The notes below the pieces were generated by a model, which saw only the letters and a list, made by a program, of their open reading frames with translations, was not told the DNA's origin and made no database searches. From the NCBI RefSeq assembly GCF_014201195.1, contig NZ_JACHDS010000001.1, positions 4,960,001-5,024,000 on the forward strand: a stretch of 64,000 bases of DNA, written 5' to 3'. Each line of letters begins with the position of its first letter. The stretch's first letter is position 1. This DNA is from Nocardiopsis mwathae. Lineage in GTDB: Bacteria > Actinomycetota > Actinomycetes > Streptosporangiales > Streptosporangiaceae. Positions 7,881-18,300 of the stretch are shown piece by piece. The position numbers were made by a program, and so were the translations under genes.

Positions 7881-9551
7881 CTAGGCAGCTGCCGAGGCGG
7901 GTCCGCTCTCGGCGCCCGCGATACCGACCACCTCGACCTTGATGTTCCGTGTCTCCAACAGCCGGGCCGTCTGGACCAAGGTGACCTGCGAGAATGGAAA
8001 CAGCGTGTCGGCCGTGAGCTCAGTGCCGCGCTTCAGCAGGATCGCGAAGACGACCTTCGACGGCTGGAAGTCCTCGGTCGACGCTTCCCCCTTCCGGGCC
8101 GCGGCCACCTTCGCCACGAACTGCTCCCTCGCCTCCGGGGAGTGCTCCAGCGTCTGCACGGCCACGAGCCCCTGGCTGAAGAGGTGGCTCAGCGCGTCGG
8201 ACCCCTTGGCGCGTTTCACCATCACCAGAACGTCGTCCGGGGTCAGCAGGTCGCAGATCTCGACGCCGTTGTGGCTGTGCAGGGAGGTCTTGACGTTGTC
8301 CCGATCGAAGCAGATGTACCCGGGGCGCTTGCGCGCGACCGACCTGTTGTAGTCGCGCTCCTCATCGCTGAGCACCCACGGGGGCAGGTCGACGGAGGGA
8401 GAGGTGGTGATCAGCCGCTCGACGTGCGCACGGAGCGCCGTCAGGTACTCCTGGTCGATCTCGTACCAGCACCCGTCCGTCAGGAAGAACCGCCGGGAGC
8501 CGAGCGGTACCTCCGCCTCGATCCACTTCAGTGCCTTGGAGGTCCGGATGACGTCACGCTTGTCGGCACTACTGCTCCGGTAGAGGGTGACCGCCCCCTC
8601 CCGCAGGGCCTTCACTCGACTCCCGCTGCGCTGGACGCGGGCCCGGTCGAGGACGTAGGGCAGGTCGAAGTCATCTGTCGGGGTTCCCGCCGCATAGCTG
8701 TTGATCCGGGCGGTGAACGCCCTGGCCGCCGTGTAGTCGGCCCAGTGGTCGACAGGAACGGCCGCCCTGATGCGGCCGTCGGGCGGCTGACCGAGCATGT
8801 CGTCGAAGGCACTCTCCAGTCGGACACGGAGCCGGTGGTCCTTGACGGGCACGACATGCTCGACGAACTCAAGCTCAGGGCTCGGCTCATCCTCACTCAG
8901 GACACGGGCGACCGCACGGATATCGGCGACCAGGTCGTCAGGGTCGACTCCCAGGCGCATGCACAGGCCGACGCCGCCTTCGACGCTGGACACCTTCTCC
9001 GGGTTGTCGCGCGCGATGGTGAGCGGCAGACCGTCCAGCTGGCCCCCGAGACGGCGCACGATCTGCGCGTGCTCACTCACGCCGAGGCTCCGCACGGACG
9101 TCCCGCCCGGAACCAGGGTGATGTCGGTGCGCCCGCCGCCGGGGGTGTGGGAGACCAGGTCACGGATCTTGTCCGGGTTGACGCGGCGGACGGCGAAGCT
9201 CAGCCCGAACCGCTGATCCTTCAGGCGGTCGGGGACGAGGCGGAAACCCTGGTCGTAGCCGATGGCGTACACCTCGCCGTCGACCGCCAGCATCAGCAGC
9301 CCGGCCGAGCGGTTGACCGGCCGTGACACCTCGCAGCCCGTCGTGCGGAGGACATCCCCACACCAGGACGCGACGGGCTGCTCGAAGCTGCCGCTGACGA
9401 AGATCGCCGGCTGCGCGAGGCGCTCGGGGAATTCGAGCTCCGCGCCGATCTCCTCCAGCTGGTTCGGATCGAGGGCGTCGAACATCGCCTCGGGCGTCGG
9501 TGCGACGCCCCTGAGTCGGTAGAGGGTCCGCTTGGACGTACTGGTCGTCAT
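7881..9551 (-). CDS. DUF6119 / TIGR04141-family sporadically distributed protein
   Basis: A 556-aa cytoplasmic protein. Its C-terminal third carries the pattern I associate with DUF6119/TIGR04141: EICDLLTPDDVLVMVKRAKG, then DALSHLFSQGLVAVQTL. The E-x-C-D ... V-x-V-K spacing could be a degenerate PD-(D/E)XK nuclease core (inference). ATG at 9551 is chosen because GAGGAAG precedes it; the upstream extension to 9971 runs across the divergent promoter region. It is divergent from an HTH-methylase-TRD gene and beside a type I R-M operon, so a defence role is likely. Family usual length is about 550-600 aa, so the gene looks intact. Confidence 0.75.
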   Translation of the reverse strand: MTTSTSKRTLYRLRGVAPTPEAMFDALDPNQLEEIGAELEFPERLAQPAIFVSGSFEQPVASWCGDVLRTTGCEVSRPVNRSAGLLMLAVDGEVYAIGYDQGFRLVPDRLKDQRFGLSFAVRRVNPDKIRDLVSHTPGGGRTDITLVPGGTSVRSLGVSEHAQIVRRLGGQLDGLPLTIARDNPEKVSSVEGGVGLCMRLGVDPDDLVADIRAVARVLSEDEPSPELEFVEHVVPVKDHRLRVRLESAFDDMLGQPPDGRIRAAVPVDHWADYTAARAFTARINSYAAGTPTDDFDLPYVLDRARVQRSGSRVKALREGAVTLYRSSSADKRDVIRTSKALKWIEAEVPLGSRRFFLTDGCWYEIDQEYLTALRAHVERLITTSPSVDLPPWVLSDEERDYNRSVARKRPGYICFDRDNVKTSLHSHNGVEICDLLTPDDVLVMVKRAKGSDALSHLFSQGLVAVQTLEHSPEAREQFVAKVAAARKGEASTEDFQPSKVVFAILLKRGTELTADTLFPFSQVTLVQTARLLETRNIKVEVVGIAGAESGPASAAA

Positions 9552-9743
9552 GGTGTCACTTCCTCGAAGAGTGCATCTGGGCACAGGAGGCCCGGGGAAG
9601 AGGGAGACCCGCGAAGTGGCCGATGAAAGCACTTCCAGTAGAGCGAAGCATGAAAGCGTTGTCAAACAGTATTCTCGGATCGAATGGCGGTGTATGCTGT
9701 TAACATCCGGAGCACGCACCATCCGAACCGGGGGCAGGAGTCC

Positions 9744-11873
9744 ATGAGCCAGCAGGCCAACACCTTTGTGACCGCGGCCGACATCGGACGCCTGGCAGGA
9801 GTCACGCGGGCCACCGTGAGCAACTGGCGCCGTCGGCACGCGGACTTCCCGGCACCGGAGGGCGGCACGGAGAACCGCCCCCTGTATGACCTCGAAGCGG
9901 TGCGGGCGTGGCTCGCCGAGCGGGGCCAGCTCCCCGAGGAGTCCGCGAGAGACAAGCTGCGTGTCGTCCACATGGCAACGGGCAGTGGCAAGACCGAGGC
10001 CTTGTTCGCCGGCGTTCTCGCCGCCTCCCTGCTCGATCGGCAGAAGCTCGACGCCCTGCCGAAAAGGTCCGACGACGAACTGTTGGCATGGTTCAGGTCG
10101 GCCGCCGCCGCAGCGAGCGACGAGATCCCCGGTGCCGACGCATCCGCGGTCGACTCCCGGACCGTCGAGCCGCTGCGGACCGTGCTGCGGTCAGTGATCT
10201 CTGAGGGGCCAGAGGCAACCACGGACGTCTTGGCGGAGCGTCTGATGGAGGCCGGCGCCACCGGCGCATCCGCCATGCCCCCCGCCCTTGTCGACCTCAT
10301 GGCCGACCTACTGGGCGACGGGACCGGCGGCTATCCGACCACAGTTCTCGACCCCGCCTGCGGCAACGGAACTCTGCTCGCCGCGGCATGCCGCAAAGGG
10401 GCCTCCAAGCTGTTCGGACAGGATCTTCGCAAGATCCAGGCCGCGCAGACGGTCGTTCGGCTTCGGACGGCGGCGGAATCGGATGTGGACGTCACAGCGC
10501 GGGTCGGGGACAGCCTGCGCGCCGACGCGTTCCCCGAGCTCGCGGCCGACGCCGTGCTGTGCAACCCCCCGTACGGCGTCCGCGACTGGGGGCACGACGA
10601 GCTGGCCTACGACGAACGCTGGGCGTACGGGGTGCCACCGAAGGGAGAATCCGAACTCGCCTGGGTGCAGCACTGCCTCGCCCATCTCGTGCCCGGCGGC
10701 CGGGCCGTCCTTCTCATGCCGCCTGCGGTCGCGGAACGCGCCGGAGCCCGCCGGATTCGCGCTCAGCTCGTCCGGGACGGGGCGATCCGGGCGATCATCG
10801 CGCTCCCCCAAGGCGCCGCGTCCCCCCTGCATGTGGGCCTGCAACTGTGGGTGCTGCAACGCCCCGGGGGGCAAGAGGCCACGGCCGAGAACCTGCTGTT
10901 CGTCGATGCGGCAAGTACCTCCGTGTCCGCCGACAGCCCCAGAATCGACTGGGACGGCCTCAGCGAAAGCGTGCTTTCGGCATGGCGGCAGTACAGCGAA
11001 GATCCCGGTGACTTCGAGGGCATACCCGGTTCCGCGAGAGCACTCGCGGTGATCGACCTCCTCGACGAGGTCATTGATCTGACCCCGACGCGTCATGTTC
11101 ACGCGGGCACGCCCATGACCTCCCCGGCGCAGCACGCTCAGAAGGCAGCGGAAGCGCATGCCCGTCTGCGCACGCGGGGGGAGGAGTTGATGCGTCTCCT
11201 CAAGGATGGGGAGTGGCAGTCGTCCGGGGACAAGCCCCGCGAGTGGCGTACGGCCACGGTCGCGGACCTGCTGCGAGGCGGAGCGCTCGATGTGCCGTAC
11301 ACCGCCGGCCACGGTCGCCGCACCCGGAGCGGGCGCTCGGACCAGCGCCCCCGAAAGCCCCAGCGCAGCGAACGGCCGGTGTTGACCGTCGACGATGTCC
11401 TGTCCAGCCGCGCACCATCAGGGAATGAGGCCGACGTCGACGCCGAGGTCCCGCTGCCCCACCTCCAGCGCGGTGACGTGCTGCTCCCGGAAATAGTCCG
11501 CAGTGGTGCCCCGCACGTCGCCCGCGTCGCCTCGGCCGAAGAAGAGGGCTGTCTCTTCGGGCCCCAGCTTCTGCTTTTCCGCCCGGACCAGAGTCGGCTC
11601 GACCCGTGGTTCCTTTCCGGGTTCCTGTCGGCCGAGCAGAACGTCAACGCCGCGACGACTGGAACGTCCGTGATCCGAATCGACCCGCGGCGGCTCCGCG
11701 TACCCCTTCTCTCTCTCGCTGAGCAGCAGCGCTACGGCGAGGCGTTCCGCCATCTGCACGCCGTACGCACCGCAGCCCGAAGCGCGGCCGAGGCTGCGGA
11801 AGAGACCACCCGGATACTCAGAGCCGGACTCACCACCGGCGCCCTGACGCCGCCAGAGGACGAAATGTCCTGA
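9744..11873 (+). CDS. Single-chain N6-adenine DNA methylase with N-terminal HTH and C-terminal specificity domain
   Basis: A 709-aa protein with three parts. Residues ~8-65 are a MerR/AlpA-like HTH (TAADIGRLAGVTRATVSNWRRR). Residues ~160-420 are an N6_Mtase core with DPACGNG (from Asp203, SAM binding) and NPPY (274-277, catalytic). Residues ~560-700 resemble half of an HsdS target-recognition unit (RGDVLLPEIVRSGAPH ... LAEQQRYGEAFRHLHAVRTAA). ATG at 9744 is chosen for AGGAG just upstream. It probably methylates adenine without a separate S subunit; no nuclease domain is present. It may work with the divergent DUF6119 protein. Confidence 0.82.
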   Translation: MSQQANTFVTAADIGRLAGVTRATVSNWRRRHADFPAPEGGTENRPLYDLEAVRAWLAERGQLPEESARDKLRVVHMATGSGKTEALFAGVLAASLLDRQKLDALPKRSDDELLAWFRSAAAAASDEIPGADASAVDSRTVEPLRTVLRSVISEGPEATTDVLAERLMEAGATGASAMPPALVDLMADLLGDGTGGYPTTVLDPACGNGTLLAAACRKGASKLFGQDLRKIQAAQTVVRLRTAAESDVDVTARVGDSLRADAFPELAADAVLCNPPYGVRDWGHDELAYDERWAYGVPPKGESELAWVQHCLAHLVPGGRAVLLMPPAVAERAGARRIRAQLVRDGAIRAIIALPQGAASPLHVGLQLWVLQRPGGQEATAENLLFVDAASTSVSADSPRIDWDGLSESVLSAWRQYSEDPGDFEGIPGSARALAVIDLLDEVIDLTPTRHVHAGTPMTSPAQHAQKAAEAHARLRTRGEELMRLLKDGEWQSSGDKPREWRTATVADLLRGGALDVPYTAGHGRRTRSGRSDQRPRKPQRSERPVLTVDDVLSSRAPSGNEADVDAEVPLPHLQRGDVLLPEIVRSGAPHVARVASAEEEGCLFGPQLLLFRPDQSRLDPWFLSGFLSAEQNVNAATTGTSVIRIDPRRLRVPLLSLAEQQRYGEAFRHLHAVRTAARSAAEAAEETTRILRAGLTTGALTPPEDEMS

Positions 11874-11964
11874 AAACCTGTCGCGGCAACACCTCGACGG
11901 ACGACACTTGACGTACCCCCGGCGCCGCCCGCCCTCAACACAGCCGATCAGTGGAAGGACCCCC

Positions 11965-14001
11965 TTGAACAGCAGTAAGCACACGGAGCTGGCGAACCAC
12001 GCCTGGTCCGTCGCCGATCTCCTGCGCGGCGACTACAAGCAATCGGACTACGGAAAGGTGATCCTTCCGTTCACGGTGCTGCGGCGCCTGGAGTGCGTAC
12101 TCGAACCGACCCGGGAGAAGGTCCGTGCGCGACTGCTCCACTTCGCGGGCCAGGAGATCGACACCGACCGCTTCCTGCGGAAGGCCTCCGGGCACGACTT
12201 CTACAACACCAGCGAATACACGCTCAAGAGAATCCTCGACGACCCCACGCACGCCGCGCGGAACCTGACGGCGTACGTCGCCGCCTTCTCCGGCAACGCA
12301 CGCGAGGTGCTGGAGAAGTACGATTTCGCCCAGCAGATCCGACGCCTGGCCGGGGCCGGGCTGCTCTACCAGGTCATCGGCAAGTTCGCGGACTTGGATC
12401 TGCGCCCCTACCTGCTGGATGAGAACAACAACGTGGTGCGGGGAGACGACGGCAAACCCGTCACGATCGTCTCGAACCACCAGATGGGTTACGTATTCGA
12501 AGAGCTCATCCGCCGGTTTGCGGAGCAGTCGAACGAGACCGCCGGTGAACACTTCACCCCGCGCGAGGTCATCGAGCTGATGGTGAACCTGCTGGTGGCC
12601 CCTGACGCCGATGGTCTCAGCACGCCGGGCGCCGTGCGCAAGGTCCTGGATCCGGCCTGCGGCACGGGCGGCATGCTGAGTGCCGCCGAGGAGCACATCA
12701 CCGCCCTGAACCCGGACGCGACCGTCGAGGTGTACGGGCAGGAGCTCAACCCCGAGTCCTGGGCGATCTGCCGATCCGACCTCATGATCAAGGGGCAGAA
12801 CCCGGACAACATCGCCTTCGGCAACTCGTTCTCCCACGACGGGCACAGGAGCGCCACGTTCGACTACCTTCTCGCCAACCCTCCCTTCGGCGTGGAGTGG
12901 AAGAAGGTGAAGGACGCCGTCGAGTGGGAGCACGGGTCGCTGGGCGAGTCCGGCCGCTTCGGCGCCGGCCTGCCGCGGATCAACGACGGCTCGCTGCTGT
13001 TCCTCCAGCACATGATCTCGAAGATGAAGCCCGCCCATAAGGGCGGGAGCCGCGTGGCCATCGTCTTCAACGGCTCGCCGCTGTTCACGGGTGCGGCGGA
13101 GTCCGGGGAGTCCAGGATCCGTCAGTGGATCCTGGAGAACGACTGGCTGGAGGCCGTCGTCGCCCTACCCGACCAGCTCTTCTACAACACGGGGATCTCG
13201 ACCTACTTCTGGATCGTGACCAATCGGAAGTCCCCCGACCACAAGGGCAAGGTCGTGCTGCTGGACGCCCGCGACTACTGGCAGAAGATGCGCAAGTCTC
13301 TGGGCGACAAGCGGAAGTACGTCGCACCGGACCAGATCGCTGAGATCACGCGTTTGTACGAGGACGCCTTGGCGGTCGCCGAGGATGCAGAGCACCCCCT
13401 GCACGGCAAGGTGAAGGTCTTCCGCAACGAGGACTTCGGTTACCGGAGGATCACCGTCGAACGCCCGCTGAAGCTCCGTTTCGAGGTGACGGAGGAGGCG
13501 CTGGCTGCGCTGGAGGCGTCGAAGCCGATCCAGAAGCTTTCCAACCCGTCCGCTTTCCTCGATGCCCTGCGCGCCATGGAGGTCCGGTCCTGGGCGACGA
13601 AGCAGGAGGCGTGGCTCGCCCTGAAGGATGCGGTGATCGCGTCCGGCCTGACCTGGCCGTCGGGGGCGCCTTTCAACAAGGCTCTGCGGGATGCGATCGG
13701 CGTGCGGGATCCAGAGGGCGAGGTCCAGTTGGTCAAGGGCTCACCGGAACCGGACCCAGAGCTGCGGGACTTTGAGAACGTGCCGCTTGAGGAAGACGTG
13801 GAGGACTACCTGAAGCGCGAGGTCCTGCCACACGTTCCGGATGCGTGGATCGACCACAGCAAGACGAAGACCGGATACGAGATTCCGTTTACGCGGCACT
13901 TCTACGTCTACGAGCCACCCCGGCCACTTGCAGAAATCGACGCAGAGCTGAAGGCACTGGAAGTGGAGATTCAGGCGCTGCTGGGCGAGGTGACCGAGTG
14001 A
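11965..14001 (+). CDS. hsdM: Type I restriction-modification system methyltransferase subunit
   Basis: A 678-aa HsdM. It has an N-terminal helical HsdM_N region (ELANHAWSVADLLRGDYKQSDYGKVILPF), DPACGTGG (229-236) for SAM, and NPPF (305-308) for catalysis. The likely start is TTG at 11965, preceded by GGAAGGA; an ATG 57 nt further upstream lacks a ribosome site. M2S modifies adenine and, with HsdR, forms the restriction complex. The stop overlaps hsdS in GTGA (13998-14001). Confidence 0.92.
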   Translation: MNSSKHTELANHAWSVADLLRGDYKQSDYGKVILPFTVLRRLECVLEPTREKVRARLLHFAGQEIDTDRFLRKASGHDFYNTSEYTLKRILDDPTHAARNLTAYVAAFSGNAREVLEKYDFAQQIRRLAGAGLLYQVIGKFADLDLRPYLLDENNNVVRGDDGKPVTIVSNHQMGYVFEELIRRFAEQSNETAGEHFTPREVIELMVNLLVAPDADGLSTPGAVRKVLDPACGTGGMLSAAEEHITALNPDATVEVYGQELNPESWAICRSDLMIKGQNPDNIAFGNSFSHDGHRSATFDYLLANPPFGVEWKKVKDAVEWEHGSLGESGRFGAGLPRINDGSLLFLQHMISKMKPAHKGGSRVAIVFNGSPLFTGAAESGESRIRQWILENDWLEAVVALPDQLFYNTGISTYFWIVTNRKSPDHKGKVVLLDARDYWQKMRKSLGDKRKYVAPDQIAEITRLYEDALAVAEDAEHPLHGKVKVFRNEDFGYRRITVERPLKLRFEVTEEALAALEASKPIQKLSNPSAFLDALRAMEVRSWATKQEAWLALKDAVIASGLTWPSGAPFNKALRDAIGVRDPEGEVQLVKGSPEPDPELRDFENVPLEEDVEDYLKREVLPHVPDAWIDHSKTKTGYEIPFTRHFYVYEPPRPLAEIDAELKALEVEIQALLGEVTE

Positions 14002-15302
14002 GCGTGCACAAGTACACAGAATCTCTACAGCGAGCGAAGTGGCTCTTGCGCGCGATCGACGAGCGTGTCGGCAGGAGCCAACTTCCACTGCTGTCAGTTT
14101 CGATCCACCAAGGAGTCATTCGCCGAGACTCCATCACTAATGACTTGCCACGAGCCGAAGATCTAAGTAACTACAAAGTTTGCCGTACTGGCGACGTCGT
14201 TCTAAATCGGATGCGTGCATTTCAAGGAGCAATCGGAGTATGCAAAGAGGACGGAATTGTCAGCCCTGACTACCTCGTCCTGAGGCCCGCAGGTTCGGCA
14301 GATCCTCGCTACCTACACCATCTCTTCAGGTCCGAATGGTTCATATCCGAGATGACCGCACGTCTTCGCGGAATTGGATCCTCCGACCAGGGAAACGTGC
14401 GCACACCTCGAATTAACTATGCAGACCTGGGGAGCATATCGATACCCATTCCTCCGCTGCAAGAGCAGAGCCGCATCGCCGACTTCCTCGACGCCGAAAC
14501 TGCTCGAATTGAAAAAATCGCAGCCACAGCTAAACGCGGTCGAAGACTTCTCGATGAACGCCGCTGGGCAACAGTCCATTCATTCGTTACGGGGGCTGAT
14601 CGTTCCGGGCCTCACTACGACCCAATGCTAGGTTGGGTTCGGCAAATTCCCGATGATTGGCCGGTTGTGCGGCTAAAGCATGTCGCCGATTTGGGAAGCG
14701 GCCACACTCCCAGTCGGACCCATGCAGAATACTGGAAAGATTGCACGATCCCTTGGATCTCGCTCTTTGACGTAGGCGGAATGCGAGATGTTCGCCAGAC
14801 ACGTCTAACTGAGACAGTTCAGAAGATCAGCGAACTTGGCATGGAAAATTCCTCGGCATGCCTGCACCCGGCCGGAACGGTCGTGTTGTCACGAACTGCA
14901 TCCGTTGGATTCTCTACGGTCATGGGCGTTGACATGGCAGTGAGCCAGCACTTCGTCACCTGGACCTGCGGGAACTCGCTGCTGCCTGACTACCTCCTAC
15001 ATACGCTTCGATCCATGCGCCAGTACTTCGAAAGTGTTCAGGTCGGCACAACCAACGTTACGGTGTTTATGCCGGATCTCCAATCAATCAAGATTCCCCT
15101 TCCTTCGACAACTGAACAAAATTCGATCGTCAAGCGCATCGGCGCCATCACGGACAATATCGATTTACTTGCTGCACGGTTCGACAGCCAAGTTTCGCTA
15201 CTCGCCGAACGCCGCCAAGCCCTCATCACCGCCGCCGTAACCGGCCAGATCGACGTCTCCACCGCGAGCGGACGCAACGTAACGGAGGGAATCACGTCAT
15301 GA
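13998..15302 (+). CDS. hsdS: Type I restriction-modification system specificity subunit
   Basis: A 434-aa HsdS with two target-recognition domains (roughly residues 5-150 and 210-370), each followed by a conserved helix: IPPLQEQSRIADFLDAET and LPSTTEQNSIVKRIGAIT. Each TRD reads half of a bipartite target sequence, which cannot be predicted here. The GTG start at 13998 overlaps the hsdM stop; the stop overlaps hsdR (ATGA). Its GC content is visibly lower than that of hsdM and hsdR, as expected for a specificity gene exchanged by recombination. Confidence 0.92.
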   Translation: MSVHKYTESLQRAKWLLRAIDERVGRSQLPLLSVSIHQGVIRRDSITNDLPRAEDLSNYKVCRTGDVVLNRMRAFQGAIGVCKEDGIVSPDYLVLRPAGSADPRYLHHLFRSEWFISEMTARLRGIGSSDQGNVRTPRINYADLGSISIPIPPLQEQSRIADFLDAETARIEKIAATAKRGRRLLDERRWATVHSFVTGADRSGPHYDPMLGWVRQIPDDWPVVRLKHVADLGSGHTPSRTHAEYWKDCTIPWISLFDVGGMRDVRQTRLTETVQKISELGMENSSACLHPAGTVVLSRTASVGFSTVMGVDMAVSQHFVTWTCGNSLLPDYLLHTLRSMRQYFESVQVGTTNVTVFMPDLQSIKIPLPSTTEQNSIVKRIGAITDNIDLLAARFDSQVSLLAERRQALITAAVTGQIDVSTASGRNVTEGITS

Positions 15303-18300
15303 GCCCCGTTCACCACGAGTCCGCGTTCGGTGATGCGATCGTCGCCGCCATGGTGGAACGCGGCTGGCAGGAAGGAAACCCGCACGACTACCGCCCGGAC
15401 CTCGGGCTCGATACCGCTCAGCTGTTCACGTTCATCGGTGCCACTCAGCCCGCCGAGTGGGACGAACTCCTTGCCCTCTACGGCAACGACGCCGACGCCG
15501 CGCAGGTCGGGTTCGCGAGACGGTTGGACCAGGCGATCACCGCCGACGGCCTGCTCACCGTCCTCCGCAAGGGTGTGAAGGACCGCGGCGTGCTCATCCG
15601 CGTCGCCTACTTCAAACCCAACCTCGTCCTCTCGGACTCGGTCCTCGACAGCTACCGGGCCAACCGGCTCACCGTCGTCCGGGAGCTCGAATACGCGACG
15701 AAGCCGGCCGACAAGGGAAACCGGCTCGACCTGGCTCTCCTCCTCAACGGCATCCCGATCGCCACCGCCGAGCTGAAGAACCCGCTCACCGGGCAGGGCG
15801 TCGAGCAGGCCAAGCAGCAGTACCGGTCGGACCGCGACCCGACCGAGCCGATCTTCACGCGCCGCGTCATCGCGAACTTCGCCGTCGACCCGGACCTCGT
15901 CTTCGTCACCACCCAGCTCCGCGGCGCGAAGACGCAGTTCCTCCCCTTCAACACCGGGTCGAACGGCCCCGGCCGCCCCGGCGGCGCGGGCAACCCCGCC
16001 CCCACCGCCCCCGGCACCTACGCCACCTCCTACCTGTGGGAGCAGATCTGGGAGCGGGACAACTGGCTCGACCTCCTCGAACGGTTCGTCCACCTCCACA
16101 GGTCCAAGGCCCCGGGCGGCGCCACCACCAAGACGGTGATCTTCCCGCGCTACCACCAGTGGGACGTCGTCAAGAAGCTCACCGCCCACGCCGCTCGGCA
16201 CGGCACCGGGAACAACTACCTCGTCATGGCGTCGGCCGGCTCCGGCAAGTCGAACACCATCGCCTGGCTGGCCCACCGGCTCAGCGACCTGCACGCCGCC
16301 CCCGACGCGGTCGACGGCGCCACGCCCGGCACCCCGGTGTTCGACAAGATCATCGTCATCACCGACCGCCGCAACCTCGACGCCCAGCTCCGCGAGACCG
16401 TCGGCAGCTTCGAGCAGACCGCCGGCCTGGTCGTTCCGATCGACGAGAAGCACGGCGCCAAGTCCGAGCAGCTCGCGCAGGCGCTCTCGCAGGGCTCCGG
16501 GAAGATCATCACGGTCACCCTGCACACCTTCCCCGCTCTCCTCGACTACCTGAAGCGCGACCCCAAGGAGATCCACGGGAGCAGGTTCGCGATCATCGTC
16601 GACGAGGCGCACTCCTCCCAGTCCGGTGACGCGGCGTCCGCCGTTCGCTCCGCCCTGCGCGACCTCGGCCTGGACGCCGACTCCGACGACGACGGCGCCA
16701 CGACCGTCGACGCGAAGCTGAAGAAGAAGGCCGAGGAGCGCAGCCAGGCCAAGAATCTCTCCTACTTCGCGTTCACCGCCACGCCGAAGGCCAAGACCCT
16801 GGAGAACTTCGGCACCCTGGACACCATCGACGGCGTGACGGCCTACTGGCCCTTCCACACCTACTCCATGCGACAGGCGATCGAGGAGGGCTTCATCCTC
16901 GACCCGCTCCGCAACTACGTCACGTACAACACCTACTGGAAGCTGGTCAACGAGAACCCGGATGAGCGGGAGGTCGACCCGACGAAGGCCAATCCGCTAC
17001 TCGCGCGGTACGCCCTGACCCATGACTCGACCGTCGCCCAGCACGCCAAGGTCATCGTCGAGCACTTCCGCGCCCACACCAAGGGGCGCCTCGGCGGGCG
17101 CGCCAAGTCGATGGTGGTGACCGCCTCGCGGCACAGCGCGGTCCAGATGGCACGCGCCATCAAGGAGTACATCGGCGACCGCCGCTACCAGGGCGTCGGC
17201 GTGCTCGTCGCCTTCTCCGGCAGCCTCACCTACGAGGGCGAGGAGGTCACCGAGTCGAAGGAGAACGGCGGCCTGGCGGAGAGCGCCCTGCCGAAAGCGT
17301 TCGCCTACACCCGCGCCGATGACAAGGCGACCCGGTCCGGTGGCCCCGGAAAGCCCGAGTACCGGATTCTGGTCGTCGCCGAGAAGTACCAGACCGGGTT
17401 CGACCAGCCGCTGCTGACGACGATGTACGTCAACAAGAAGCTGACCGGGATCTCGGCCGTGCAGACCCTGTCCCGCCTCAACCGCACCGCCGAGCGCAAG
17501 GCCCAGAGCGACTTGGCGGTGCTCGACTTCGTCAACGAGGCCGAGGACATCCAGGCGGCCTTCCGGCCGTACTTCGAGGAGGCGGAGACGCTCCCCTCCG
17601 ACCCCAACCTCCTCTACACCGCGCAGAGCCGGGTCATGTCCCCGCCGATCCTCGTCGGCCAGGAGATGCAGGACTTCGCCGGGGCGTACCTGGCGGCCGA
17701 GGAGAAGGCCGCGGGTTCGCAGGCGAAGTGGCAGAAGCTCCACGCCGAGCTGTACCGGTTCCTCGGCCCGGCGGTGGCCCGGTTCACCGACCTGATCGAC
17801 AGCGAGGACGAGTACGACCGCGAGACCGCCGAGCAGTTCCGGGCGGACCTCAACGACTACATCCGCAAGTACGGCTTCCTCGCGCAGATCGTCCCCTACC
17901 AGGACGCCGAGCTGGAGCGCCTCTACCTCTACGGCCGTCACCTGCTCAACCGGCTGCCGCGCCGCGCCGACGGCGGGGTCGACGTCGGCGACATCGACCT
18001 CAGCCACATGCGCGTGGAGAAGACCGGCGAGCACAACCTGAGCCTGGCCCCCGAGGGCGCAGCGGAGCTACCGGGCTTCGGCGACGGCTCCGGCGGGGCG
18101 AAGGAACCGGAGAAGTCCCTGCTCTCCGAGCTGATCGAGCGGTTCAACGAGAAGCACGGCACGGAATTCTCGGAACATGACGTCATCCTCCCGTTCAACG
18201 CGGCCGTGGCCGAGCCCAGGGTCCGGCTGGCCGCTGTCGCCAACAACGACCAGGAGAACTTCGGGGTCGTCTTCGACGAGGTCTTCGAGGACAAGATGGC

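Noticed and set aside
7695-9326. Long plus-strand open frame (543 codons) opposite the DUF6119 gene
   Set aside because: It is a shadow frame of a GC-rich gene: repetitive Arg/Gly/Val composition, no ribosome site, and the other strand has a recognisable family.
15038-18034. Large minus-strand open frames (606 and 345 codons) across hsdS/hsdR
   Set aside because: Low-complexity Val/Gly/Arg/Glu shadow translations of hsdR; hsdR has intact motifs on the plus strand.
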